Shown one piece after another: positions 8,480 to 17,116 of a stretch of DNA of 64,000 bases. The stretch spans positions 1,364,001 through 1,428,000 of the forward strand of contig CP060220.1 in the NCBI GenBank assembly GCA_023898385.1. Direction: 5' to 3'. The stretch's first letter is position 1, and each line of letters begins with the position of its first letter. The notes below the pieces were generated by a model. It ran no database searches. It saw only the letters and a program-made list of their open reading frames with translations, and was not told where the DNA came from. A program made the translations under genes and the position numbers. This DNA comes from Pseudobdellovibrionaceae bacterium (GTDB taxonomy: Bacteria; Bdellovibrionota; Bdellovibrionia; Bdellovibrionales; UBA1609).

Positions 8480-8735
8480 CTCTCCCCGTACATCGGCAGA
8501 CCCTCGTTCCCCGCACATCGGCTAACCCTCTCTCCCCGCACATCGACTGACCCCCTCTCCCGCGCATCGGCAGACCCTCTCCCCGCGCATCAACTGCCCC
8601 TCTCTCCCCGCACATCGACTGACCCCCTCTCCCGCGCATCGGCAGACCCTCTCCCCGCGCATCGACTGCCCCTCTCTCCCCGCACATCGGCTAACCCTCT
8701 CTCCCCGCGCATCGGCCGACCTCCTCTCCGTGCAG
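8480..8735 (+). repeat. GC-rich minisatellite of 22-25-bp units with a 72-bp higher-order period
   Basis: About ten units of the form CCCCGCACATCGGCTAACCC follow each other with slight changes (GCACATC/GCGCATC, GACTGA, GGCAGA, GGCTAA). The segment with units of 25, 22 and 25 bases repeats as a block: CATCGACTGA recurs at 8541 and 8613, 72 bases apart. The plus strand is strongly C-rich, unlike its surroundings. 72 is a multiple of three, so long frames stay open on both strands. No start or ribosome binding site supports a gene. There are no unique spacers, so it is not a CRISPR array. Confidence 0.85.
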
Positions 8736-8814
8736 CCCGGCCAACCGGCGTGAGCAGCCTCTTTCCACGTAGAGTGATCCCATTTAGGACCTGGCGCCCA
8801 TGTCCAACGACTAT

Positions 8815-8940
8815 TTCTTGTTGGGCACCTGTGGAGCTGGATAAATCGCTTTTGGTTGCGAATATTTTTCTCCTGAATAGGCCCTGTTCACTCTCTTTCT
8901 CGGTCCTCGTGGAGATGAACAGCTTCTGTTTGATATTGGC
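8815..8940 (+). pseudogene. Decayed fragment of a second DUF4143-type ATPase
   Basis: Read from 8818, the translation lines up with residues about 15-56 of the intact ATPase at 7013. LLGTCGAG stands against LFGARGTG, then EYFSPE against DYFSPE, and DEQLLFDIG against YDQLLLDIG. Two in-frame stops interrupt it: TAA at 8842 exactly where the Walker A lysine codon should be, and TAG at 8878 where the intact gene has Glu. Nothing of the rest of the gene is recognisable before nfu. It is a dead paralogue, not a sequencing shift, because the frame is kept across both stops. Confidence 0.8.
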
Positions 8941-9041
8941 TATCCAAACTGGCATTTATTTGGCATAAAAAGGCCTTATTTGCCCAAGCCTACAACCAAA
9001 GCTGATTTCATCCCGTATGAGGCCAGATGAGAGGACGTTTT

Positions 9042-9593
9042 ATGACAGATAGTGTTCAGGTTTTTTACGAAGCCACACCCAACCCTCAGAGTATGAAGTT
9101 TGTGATTGATCGTGATATTTCTCCTGAAACCGTTCAATTTTCTGACCCAAAGGAGGCACAACGCGCTCCTCTAGCGGCTAAAATATTCGGGTTCCCATGG
9201 ACTTCTGGTGTTTTTTTGGGAAGTAACTTTGTCACCGTCACAAAACAAGATTGGGTGGACTGGGAAACTCTGGCCGAACCCTTAAGTCACCTGATTGCCG
9301 AGCACCTTGACCGCCAAGAGCCGGTGATTTTTCCAAAAGACAGTCTTGAAGAAACCACTGATGACGACCCCACGGTTCGCAAAATCAAAGAGATTTTAAA
9401 TAACGAAATCCGGCCGGCCGTAGCTATGGACGGTGGCGATATTGTGTTTGATCGCTATGAAGAGGGTGTTGTTTTTGTTTATATGCAAGGCGCTTGTTCG
9501 GGCTGTCCTAGTTCATCGCTTACATTGAAATCTGGCATTGAAGCTCGATTGAAAGAGGCCATTCCTGAAATCATCGAAGTGGTGGCGTTATAG
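9042..9593 (+). CDS. NFU-type iron-sulfur cluster carrier protein
   Basis: 183 residues from the ATG at 9042, which has AGAGGA seven bases upstream. An in-frame ATG at 9027 has no such site. Residues about 7-90 form the Nfu N-terminal domain (FYEATPNPQSMKFV). Residues about 110-183 form the NifU C-terminal domain with the cluster-binding CSGC at Cys152 and Cys155. The protein would carry or pass Fe-S clusters to target enzymes in the cytoplasm. The next gene starts one base after the stop, so the two are probably co-transcribed. Confidence 0.92.
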   Translation: MTDSVQVFYEATPNPQSMKFVIDRDISPETVQFSDPKEAQRAPLAAKIFGFPWTSGVFLGSNFVTVTKQDWVDWETLAEPLSHLIAEHLDRQEPVIFPKDSLEETTDDDPTVRKIKEILNNEIRPAVAMDGGDIVFDRYEEGVVFVYMQGACSGCPSSSLTLKSGIEARLKEAIPEIIEVVAL

Positions 9594-9594
9594 C

Positions 9595-10806
9595 ATGAAA
9601 CTATTCGTGTGGCTCACAATGTCTCTTTTTAGTTGGGGTTTTGCAAACCCACGGGCGCTGGCTCAAGAGGCCGGTGCCTTAGGGCCTGCGCTGATTGACG
9701 AACTTGAAGTCAGTTTGCGGCAAAGTGATTCTGCAGCTCCGCTGGCCCTCGACTTGTTAGCCCGTCAAATTAATGAGCCCGTGAATAGCAACACGCAAAA
9801 TGATGGCGTCTACTTTCTACGCGAGCGGTCTGCCTATATACTTTATGAAGCCTTCGACAGAGGATGGAGCATTGAGTATTTGAAACCTGAACATGCTCAA
9901 GCCCTATTTCAATTTTCCGTTCACTCCCAGAATCAATCTTTGCGTTACAACAATGTGCCAAATTATCGAGTGCGACAATCGGTCACCAGTTTTTTACATA
10001 ACCAATTTTCTCTAGAGGAACTTCTGGAAGTGGCCAAAGTAAAACCATGGAGTGAAGCCGCTATTTATTTTTATACAATGAGCGAAAGCCCCCAACTCCT
10101 CAATCGCGCCGATCGCTTTATTTTTAAATCCTTGTTGTTTGAAAAACTCGAGCAGATCAAAAGAGAGTTTGCTGACAATAATAAAAATTCTGACCCTTTT
10201 GAGTACTTGACCTTGGAGGCTGAGAATCTGGTAAAGCTCTATGTAGACCTGCTGGTCACAGCCAGTGCCTCTGGCGTTTACCCAAGTCATATTTTCATTG
10301 AATTGCGTCCGTATATAGAAACCAGCGCGCTGGTGCGCTCCGCCCTCAGCCACTCTTTAGTGAGCCGCGTGGTCCGGCCCGTAAATGAAGCCCACCATCG
10401 ATCCTTTCGCGCAATGCCCCTATTTAAGCGTGTAAACATCTATGCACCTTGGCTTTTGAAATCAAAAACGAACGCATGGATGAATCAGTTAAAACAATTA
10501 TTGGTCCCGCTCTCAGGCCATAACTGGATCAAAGAAGCCAGCCACCTTCTTGAAAACTCCGGTCTTCTTTTAACCTTGCAATCCGTTGAGCAATTTAATG
10601 AATCACTGCTACCCAGCAACGACTCGCACTCCAAATACCTTCGTGACATGGGGAGTTGGGCGAGAAACGTGCTCTATCAGCTGGGCTATATTGACGACGC
10701 TTCAGGAAACGGGGGCGGCCGTGGTGGCAAGCGATGCGCAGATCTTCTTCACCGGCAGCAGCAGGAAGAAATGACTCCGGTGCCGGTTCCCGTTAAGAAA
10801 AAATAA
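9595..10806 (+). CDS. Secreted protein of unknown function
   Basis: 403 residues with a signal peptide of about 23 residues ending PRALAQEA. The mature part is mainly helical-looking (many Leu, Glu, Ala) without recognised motifs. It ends with a Gly-rich linker (GNGGGRGGK) and a short basic, Pro-Val-rich tail. It begins one base after the nfu stop, so it is translationally linked to nfu, although an exported protein has no obvious part in Fe-S assembly. I do not recognise a family. Confidence 0.75.
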   Translation: MKLFVWLTMSLFSWGFANPRALAQEAGALGPALIDELEVSLRQSDSAAPLALDLLARQINEPVNSNTQNDGVYFLRERSAYILYEAFDRGWSIEYLKPEHAQALFQFSVHSQNQSLRYNNVPNYRVRQSVTSFLHNQFSLEELLEVAKVKPWSEAAIYFYTMSESPQLLNRADRFIFKSLLFEKLEQIKREFADNNKNSDPFEYLTLEAENLVKLYVDLLVTASASGVYPSHIFIELRPYIETSALVRSALSHSLVSRVVRPVNEAHHRSFRAMPLFKRVNIYAPWLLKSKTNAWMNQLKQLLVPLSGHNWIKEASHLLENSGLLLTLQSVEQFNESLLPSNDSHSKYLRDMGSWARNVLYQLGYIDDASGNGGGRGGKRCADLLHRQQQEEMTPVPVPVKKK

Positions 10807-10838
10807 AGCCATATAGGATTTGGCTCTGTTTTTATATT
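10807..10838 (+). terminator. Weak rho-independent terminator after 9595-10806
   Basis: AGCCA and TGGCT can pair around a short loop and are followed by a T-run (CTGTTTTTA). The stem is only five base pairs. It lies right after the stop codon, between this gene and the convergent gene ending at 10960. Confidence 0.35.
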
Positions 10839-10959
10839 TGCAGTCTCGGACGTTCACTCTTCTCGATTGTTCTTCGAAAAAAACTCGGAGCCAAATAATG
10901 CTACCAAAATCAGAATTTAACCGAAAAACGTGTTGAGTACCAAAAGCAATTCGCAACTA

Positions 10960-11331
10960 CTAATCGCCTACAGTACAAACCATTAATTTTCGATCTTCAG
11001 TGTACTCATCAAAAATAACCAAGATAGCCTTTTTGCCGTAATCGATAAGTTTGATGTCTTTAATTTCTCCGGCACCCGCGCACTGATAAAGGTAGGTGTT
11101 GTCATCAACTAATCTACCTTCACAATTTACATAATTAATAGCATTCCAATGTTTATTGGGTTTAAGCACGATTCGACCTTGCTTCTTGCCATTTCGCTCA
11201 ACAACCTGAAGGGCAACTGATGTCGTGTCATCAGATTGGCAGGTTTTCAATGTTTGAATTTTTTCTTTTGAATAAGCGGTGGCGGGTAAAATGAACAATA
11301 AACCGAAGAACACATACACGTTTTTAAACAC
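10960..11331 (-). CDS. Small secreted protein of unknown function
   Basis: 123 residues from a GTG at 11331, preceded by AGGGAGA at good spacing. The frame is open further upstream, but a start there would hide the signal peptide. With this start the protein opens FKNVYVFFGLLFILPATAYS, a clear signal peptide. The mature part has four cysteines (near QTLKTCQSD, YVNCEG, YQCAG and MVCTVG), suggesting two disulfides in the periplasm. It lies downstream of the DUF1501-like gene, with a gap of about 106 bases. Family not recognised. Confidence 0.65.
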   Translation of the reverse strand: MFKNVYVFFGLLFILPATAYSKEKIQTLKTCQSDDTTSVALQVVERNGKKQGRIVLKPNKHWNAINYVNCEGRLVDDNTYLYQCAGAGEIKDIKLIDYGKKAILVIFDEYTEDRKLMVCTVGD

Positions 11332-11437
11332 AAAACATCTCCCTGTATTTTTTTGAGCCCCTTTTAAACACGGGATGCCCGGGCGGCTCAAGCCCAATAA
11401 GGAGTTTGTAGAATCTATATTGGTGAAATCGAGGGAC

Positions 11438-13093
11438 CTATACAACCTTGGTTTTTTCTACGTAGAGATCATCGCTGGTCACTGTAGCATCGGGGTTCGG
11501 GGATATTAGCGATGACGCTGCTGTGACGGGTGTGGGTACTCGCAACAAAGTGGCTAGCGTGGAGACCTGGTGGCCTAGATTGAGTTGGCCCAGGGGCTTT
11601 CCGGTGGCCGTGTTGGTCGACGCTCCCTTGCCCCAAGCACCGGGGTGTAACACGTCTCCGGAATCTTTTAAGAGATTTCCCACAACCAGTGGGCCTTGAA
11701 TTGCACCTGAATAATACACCACTGACTTACCTTCCCAGCCGTGATCAGAACCGCCCGGAACATTCTTCGGGTTTCTATTAAACTCGCTAAATACCTCGAC
11801 CACCGTTTCGTTAAATATGCCTTTGTCCTTTAACCGGTCAATAAAACCCAGTAGACACGCCGACAGAGCTCGGTAGTACATGCTATTGAGGTAAAGGCTT
11901 GGCATTTTTCCGGTACTATGTTCGTCAAATATGGGGTTTAACCGCGTAAAATTAATTCCCGCAAAATTGCGAGGTGAAATCACCACCGAGTGACTCAGGT
12001 CATTTTCCAAAATGTACTCAGCAACAGCAAAATGCTCCACTATATTTAGTATTCGAGTGGTTGGACGCATTAAATCTCGAATGTCATCATGTGCAACAAC
12101 TTCTCCGCTACCGCCACCGGTAGCCAACTGATAGTGGTTGTTTCGCTCACCCACAACACCAATGGGTTTATCATTGATAAACGGTATAGGTTCCGACTGG
12201 TGCAAAGTGCGATTCACAAGATCTAAATACGGCGCCTTCTTTTCTGCCCATACAGCGTCTAAATCACCAGTCACTTGTTTAAACATCTCACCGGCACTTT
12301 TTCTTGAAACATTTAGCGCTTTGCCTGCCGGGTGCCGTTCGGCCAACTGAGCATCTAGGGCCGACACGGCTCCGTCGACCAGATCTTGAACGCGAGCGGC
12401 TTGCTTGCGGGCCTTGTTTTCTGGATCCACGGTAAAAGGATCAAGAAGCGTTTTCACCAAGTTGCCGCCATTTTCTTTTGCCATTAACTGTACGGGTGAT
12501 TTGTTCGCCAGTGACAAAAACGAATACATATCGGCATCCACATTCACCGCCGGAATCAATGCTGCTGATCGATCAGCCACCATCGCTGGCTGAGTCACAC
12601 TGGCCCCCAACGGACGAAAATGCAGAGCGGCTGCCCCACTGTGATCGGGGTTTCCGCAGTTAATCCCCTGAAGGGCCAACATATTGTCTAAGAGGTCACG
12701 CATAGGCCTTGTACCACCGCCCCGTTTGGCCACGTCATACTTCCACAAGAAGGGAGCATTAATGCCCTTTATCTTCGCGGTCTCATATACAGTATTTGTC
12801 AGTCGCCCACCGGACTCTGTATAACGGGTGCCTAAATTCGCATTTTTTGGATCAAACGTCGCAGGGTCGCCGTAAGGATTTAAGAAAAGGTCATACATCC
12901 ATCTTGGGGGGGCGCCGAACAATTGCACACTAACATAACGACGAGGCAATACCCCAGATGACTCAGCCAATGCCTTTTGCACCATACCTGAAATAATGCT
13001 GTCAAAAATCATGGCTACGGGACTTGTCATTAAACCCAGTGCCATTGAATGCTCTAAGAGCTCTCGACGAGTCAATTTTTGTTTTTTACTCAT
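11438..13093 (-). CDS. Twin-arginine-exported DUF1501-like protein
   Basis: 551 residues. The N-terminus has TRRELLEHSMALGLM, a twin-arginine (Tat) export signal that suits a protein folded before export. The C-terminal half carries EVFSEFNRNP followed by GGSDHGWEGKSVVY, the pattern of DUF1501 proteins, which have an alkaline phosphatase/sulfatase-like fold. In other bacteria such proteins are paired with cytochrome-domain proteins of unknown role. Here it overlaps the upstream cytochrome gene by eight bases. Substrate unknown. Assignment to DUF1501 and not the related DUF1552 is from motif memory. Confidence 0.72.
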   Translation of the reverse strand: MSKKQKLTRRELLEHSMALGLMTSPVAMIFDSIISGMVQKALAESSGVLPRRYVSVQLFGAPPRWMYDLFLNPYGDPATFDPKNANLGTRYTESGGRLTNTVYETAKIKGINAPFLWKYDVAKRGGGTRPMRDLLDNMLALQGINCGNPDHSGAAALHFRPLGASVTQPAMVADRSAALIPAVNVDADMYSFLSLANKSPVQLMAKENGGNLVKTLLDPFTVDPENKARKQAARVQDLVDGAVSALDAQLAERHPAGKALNVSRKSAGEMFKQVTGDLDAVWAEKKAPYLDLVNRTLHQSEPIPFINDKPIGVVGERNNHYQLATGGGSGEVVAHDDIRDLMRPTTRILNIVEHFAVAEYILENDLSHSVVISPRNFAGINFTRLNPIFDEHSTGKMPSLYLNSMYYRALSACLLGFIDRLKDKGIFNETVVEVFSEFNRNPKNVPGGSDHGWEGKSVVYYSGAIQGPLVVGNLLKDSGDVLHPGAWGKGASTNTATGKPLGQLNLGHQVSTLATLLRVPTPVTAASSLISPNPDATVTSDDLYVEKTKVV

Positions 13094-14522
13094 GAGTAGC
13101 TCCCAGGTCTAAGCCAAAATCTGATTTTTTATAATTTGGATCTCGCAAAATGGATTCTACTAAGTTTCGCAAACGCTGATGAGTCTTTAATTCTGTCGCT
13201 AACTTTTTAACTCGACCTAATATTTCTTGATCTTTGGCCGTTAATGGCACTCTGTCGGGGTCGCCATGGTCAGCCACTTCCACATCAATACCAGTAAAAT
13301 AACTGTAATACCGTTTGGCTGTACACAAATAGAAATCATCCAAATCAGCAAGAGTCTGCCCCAACTCCTCGGGGCCATTGACATACTGATTAATTAATTG
13401 CCCCGAGCTTGTACGGTAAAAGAAATTGCCTGATCCGGGGCGCTTCCAAAACTTAGCTTCAGGCTTCACTCTCCAGTTTTCCGTCTCTGCGGCCTCTGTG
13501 GGTTCGACATACTCCATAAAATGGGCACCACGCAAATAGTCGGCATTGCCCAATCCGATGGAGTTGTATTTGAAATTTCGAATCACCGCAGACATGCGGT
13601 CCATTGAGGCATGGCACTGGGCACAGCTTCTGGCTGTACGAAATCCCGGTACACTGGGGTCGTTGACGTCACCATTATAAAACTCAGGAGAAACATCTCC
13701 CCGTCGAATCACCGGCAGCTCTCGACAGAGTAAATCACTAAATACTGACTTCGCCCATTTACGAGGCATGCGCTCGGCACCGTTGCTAAAAAATCCTTGA
13801 ACCTCTTGAAAGTTTGCCCGCAAATAAACGGGGTTAGTTAAAAGGCCACCGCCAACACTTTTATTGACCTCCACCTGGCCCGTCACCATTGCATTACTTA
13901 GGTTTAAATATTCGTAGTTGTAAGCCATAACGCCAGGATTTCTTGCCCCGAGCAGATCGCCGATGGCAGCAAATGGAGGAGGATCATTCACGTAAATATA
14001 TTTGTCTTTTGTCATTTGAGAGCGAGCGCTCCTTACTGGATTTTGATTGGATCGAATAAATCTGTAGTTCTGTTTGCCCTTTACAATGTCTGCCACTTGC
14101 ATTTTTGGATGAAACAGCGCCCTGGTGTAATAAAGTGCCGGTGTGCTGATATCGTAGATATCCTCCGTACCGTGAAGCAAACCGGTGTTTCCGGCTGACG
14201 GCATAGTCTTCACGCGAAACCAAGTGAAGTGAAATGAATGAAAAGTGCGCAGAACTTTTTTAGCCAAATCGTCATTCACATCTACAATCTGTGTGTTGTT
14301 TTCTCCGACAAAAGCGGCCCGGTCTAATATCTTAAGGCACTCGGTGATGGGATCTACTTCGCCTCGAGCCAGTTTGACTCGCAAGTCCTGCGACAGGGGC
14401 TGGCGGGCTTGTGTGATTTGGGAAGTGCAGCGCTGATACAGTTCGACCTCACCCAGCTCTCTAGCTGAAACTTCTAACGCAAAAATACTAAATGCAATCG
14501 CTAGCAACCCGAATAATTTCAT
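13086..14522 (-). CDS. Secreted c-type cytochrome-like protein, middle gene of the DUF1501 operon
   Basis: 478 residues from the ATG at 14522, which gives a proper signal peptide (MKLFGLLAIAFSIFALEVSA). A longer upstream start would bury it. One heme c motif, CAQCH, lies near residue 298 (RTARSCAQCHASMDRM). The surrounding residues resemble the DUF1588/DUF1592 cytochrome-like proteins found beside DUF1501/1552 genes. It overlaps the upstream lipoprotein gene by four bases and the downstream Tat protein by eight, so all three are one translationally coupled unit in the cell envelope. Confidence 0.75.
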   Translation of the reverse strand: MKLFGLLAIAFSIFALEVSARELGEVELYQRCTSQITQARQPLSQDLRVKLARGEVDPITECLKILDRAAFVGENNTQIVDVNDDLAKKVLRTFHSFHFTWFRVKTMPSAGNTGLLHGTEDIYDISTPALYYTRALFHPKMQVADIVKGKQNYRFIRSNQNPVRSARSQMTKDKYIYVNDPPPFAAIGDLLGARNPGVMAYNYEYLNLSNAMVTGQVEVNKSVGGGLLTNPVYLRANFQEVQGFFSNGAERMPRKWAKSVFSDLLCRELPVIRRGDVSPEFYNGDVNDPSVPGFRTARSCAQCHASMDRMSAVIRNFKYNSIGLGNADYLRGAHFMEYVEPTEAAETENWRVKPEAKFWKRPGSGNFFYRTSSGQLINQYVNGPEELGQTLADLDDFYLCTAKRYYSYFTGIDVEVADHGDPDRVPLTAKDQEILGRVKKLATELKTHQRLRNLVESILRDPNYKKSDFGLDLGATHE

Positions 14523-15379
14523 AGAGTATCTAGACCTCCATGAATACAAAGAGGGTACATTGTCACACGCCATGAACCAATGTTACCAAGACCATCGGCT
14601 TTGGCTCCATGAAACACGTTCTCCAGAGAAGAAATCACGTCATTGGTGGGGGTTCTTCCCTTAAAAAAGTGATCATACAATCGGGCCACGTTGACATTGT
14701 TAGCGGCTTCAAGTTCGCTTATGCCAGCCTTAGACAGCGCATTGCTAACCGCCAAATTGTCACTTAAAAGCATCTCGCAAGCTTTGGTTGTATAACCCTT
14801 TCGCAAGATATTGCTCGTCGGGCTCACTAGGGAAGAGGCGTTGGCGGGGGCTTCTGCAAACTCACCCTGGCAGTCCGAGTCGTAAATGGTACATGGTCCA
14901 CCCAAACTCGTTTTTTGGCTTTGAACATTGTCGTTGATAATCTGAACAAGGGCCGAGTCCGCACCTGCCGGTGAACGGTCGAGCACAAAGATTTCAACCA
15001 ATGCGCTTTCCATGTAACTGCGGGTCCCCAAGGGCAGCTGGTAGCTCACAATGGTCAGAGCATTTGGATCTTTGCCGTCATCTCCTGGACCTGCCTCTAG
15101 ATATACTGCGATGGCGGATTTTTCTTCATCTGACAGAGATGACAGGTATTGCATTGTGGGGGTTGACTGAATTTTTTCATTGATCAAATTAAGTGGCGCA
15201 CCCCAAACCGGAAAATTATTTCCGTGACAGGATAAACAGTGGTTTTTAAACAGGGCCTCGCCATTAAATTGCTCTTTAGTGATGGGGGCATCGTGAGACA
15301 CTGGAACCATGGGCTCACCGCAGGCGGCCAAAAATAAACTGAATGTGAAAATGACCCAAAGGCCTCGATGTGTTGTCAA
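14519..15379 (-). CDS. Cytochrome c-domain lipoprotein, first gene of the DUF1501 operon
   Basis: 286 residues. Lipobox LAAC with the lipidated Cys20. A heme c site CLSCH at 48-52 begins a small cytochrome domain of about 65 residues. The rest (to 286) has two further Cys pairs but no second CxxCH. It is probably an envelope electron carrier or a heme-dependent partner of the next two genes. It is separated from a plus-strand gene by about 150 bases, which must hold both promoters. Confidence 0.78.
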   Translation of the reverse strand: MTTHRGLWVIFTFSLFLAACGEPMVPVSHDAPITKEQFNGEALFKNHCLSCHGNNFPVWGAPLNLINEKIQSTPTMQYLSSLSDEEKSAIAVYLEAGPGDDGKDPNALTIVSYQLPLGTRSYMESALVEIFVLDRSPAGADSALVQIINDNVQSQKTSLGGPCTIYDSDCQGEFAEAPANASSLVSPTSNILRKGYTTKACEMLLSDNLAVSNALSKAGISELEAANNVNVARLYDHFFKGRTPTNDVISSLENVFHGAKADGLGNIGSWRVTMYPLCIHGGLDTL

Positions 15380-15531
15380 AATCCCCCCAATGACACCCTA
15401 CACCAGTGCAAAATAGCCGCCGGATTTACAAAAACATAAGGGATTTTAAGTGCCTAGGCCCATTTCACCTGTCATTTTTGTTGACATAAACGCTCAGAAC
15501 CCAATTAATGTCTCTTGGGGGAATGGGGGAG

Positions 15532-15954
15532 ATGTTAAAATTTTTAACGATCATTTTGGGTTTGATTTCAGCTGGGGCAATGGCACAGGGGCCATCTGAG
15601 CCACAGCATGCGCCTGAGTACATCTGTGCCAACCAAGATGAAGATTCACACTTACTGCAAGTTCGCATCTACAAGAGTCAATGGGGTGATAGATCGGCCT
15701 ATGAAGCCCACGTGATTTTTGCCCCTCCCTACGCCCACCGAAACTTCATAAAATCCGTCTATCAAAGTACTTCGCGTGAGGGAAAGAGGATCATTTATAC
15801 TGGCTCCTCCTTCTGGGTGAAGATCAATCTGCATCAAACAGATCCCCTGGGGCGGTACATGGCTAATGTACGTATCCCGAGCTATCAGGTTCATTCCAAA
15901 AATTGGGTTTGTAAATCATCCAAGACCTGGGGGGGCTTCCTTGACAGCAAATAA
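15532..15954 (+). CDS. Small secreted protein of unknown function
   Basis: 140 residues from the ATG at 15532, with TTGGGGGA nine bases upstream. Two earlier in-frame ATGs lack a proper site. Signal peptide LTIILGLISAGAMAQ. The mature part is rich in Tyr, His and Trp with two cysteines (near YICANQ and NWVCKS) that could form a disulfide. Family not recognised. The next gene may start at a TTG inside its 3' end. Confidence 0.65.
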   Translation: MLKFLTIILGLISAGAMAQGPSEPQHAPEYICANQDEDSHLLQVRIYKSQWGDRSAYEAHVIFAPPYAHRNFIKSVYQSTSREGKRIIYTGSSFWVKINLHQTDPLGRYMANVRIPSYQVHSKNWVCKSSKTWGGFLDSK

Positions 15955-16897
15955 CCAATTGGCCATAAACCACCCTATCCAAAAAAATTTAAAGAGTCTG
16001 GTGTTGATTTTTTTCCGATGGGGGCGACGCCTCTTTCTTTCAAGCGGGTTGCTATTTTTGTTTTTGTCGCCAACTCAAGCGACACCGTGGATTATGAAAG
16101 AAATGACCTGGCTTTCAACCTACGAAGACGAGATCTTGGGGCGCGCACCCTGGCTCAGCCAAAAACCTGATTTTGCAAAAAACCACGGCAAGTCCTTAGA
16201 TGAAAACACAGAAGAATTTCGACAAGAAACCATCAAACACATTTTTCGGGTGATTACATTGAGCGTGCATCTGGCGCACACAGTGTCAGACAATCCGCTT
16301 CTTCCGTATATTGTATTTGCAAAAGCCGTTCAGCATGACCGAGAAAAAGTCGACTTTTCAAGAGAATACAAAAAACGGCATGGTTACCTCCCCGAAGAAA
16401 GTATTCTAGAACGTCTGGCTCGATTTAATAATCTTTCCTTGGACGAGCTGCCTGACACAAATAACGTCGCTCAAATCAGTCGGAAAAACCTAAAGTTGCT
16501 CATTGCCACGTTTAATCAAATGGGCGCCAGAGACCTTTCAAAGCTGGACGGCTACTTTAAAGAACGCCTCGGCGATCGATACACAGACGAACTCATGCAC
16601 ATTTCCACCGAGCTTGTGAATGTGGCCGATAAGGTCGACACCTACCTTGTGAGGCAAGAAGAGTTCAACCGACCCATGCTAGCTGCCAGCCAGTGGTTTT
16701 CAGACCCTGCAAAGGCGCGACTGGCACAATTTCTTGAGGACGAGGGACAACACTTTTGGGTGCTCTCTGAAGGCCTTCAATTGCATCGGTATTTTGCCCA
16801 GTTGCAGGTTAATGACGAGGGTTTTCACTTGCCACCAGTCAAACAAATCCATTCGCCCTGCCGAGAAACCTTGCTCGTGGCCGACGCCGTGGAGTGA
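15941..16897 (+). CDS. Exported or membrane-anchored protein of unknown function
   Basis: About 318 residues if the TTG at 15941 is the start. That TTG follows a G-run (GGGGGG) at workable spacing and overlaps the preceding gene by 14 bases. The start is uncertain, since other GTG/TTG codons lie up to about 60 bases further on. A strong hydrophobic stretch (LFLSSGLLFLFLSPTQA) near residue 35-50 looks like a late signal peptide or anchor. The rest is charged and helical without known motifs. The overlap suggests co-expression with 15532-15954. Confidence 0.6.
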   Translation: MTANNQLAINHPIQKNLKSLVLIFFRWGRRLFLSSGLLFLFLSPTQATPWIMKEMTWLSTYEDEILGRAPWLSQKPDFAKNHGKSLDENTEEFRQETIKHIFRVITLSVHLAHTVSDNPLLPYIVFAKAVQHDREKVDFSREYKKRHGYLPEESILERLARFNNLSLDELPDTNNVAQISRKNLKLLIATFNQMGARDLSKLDGYFKERLGDRYTDELMHISTELVNVADKVDTYLVRQEEFNRPMLAASQWFSDPAKARLAQFLEDEGQHFWVLSEGLQLHRYFAQLQVNDEGFHLPPVKQIHSPCRETLLVADAVE

Positions 16898-17116
16898 AGA
16901 CCTTGTTTCAACTTGATGAAGTGTCGATAACCTGAAAGGGATAGCCATTCGACCTACATTCTCGGTGACATTTGCATCCATAACACACCTCCTGACAAAG
17001 CGACAACTTTCTAGAAATATTGGAGCGCCGTACGCGCAGACGAAGCCCATCTGAATAATAATTGCAGTTCATTTTCGAGGAGAGGCTACGGAATGCACCC
17101 GGTAAATTATTATCAG

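Noticed and set aside
8480..8735. CRISPR array
   Set aside because: The units are contiguous, of 22-25 bp and similar along their entire length, with no unique spacers and no cas genes nearby. It is a minisatellite.
8378..8968. Long open frame across the minisatellite (and a similar one on the other strand) as a Pro/Arg-rich protein
   Set aside because: Open on both strands only because the period is a multiple of three. It has no ribosome binding site and runs into the ATPase pseudogene in another frame.
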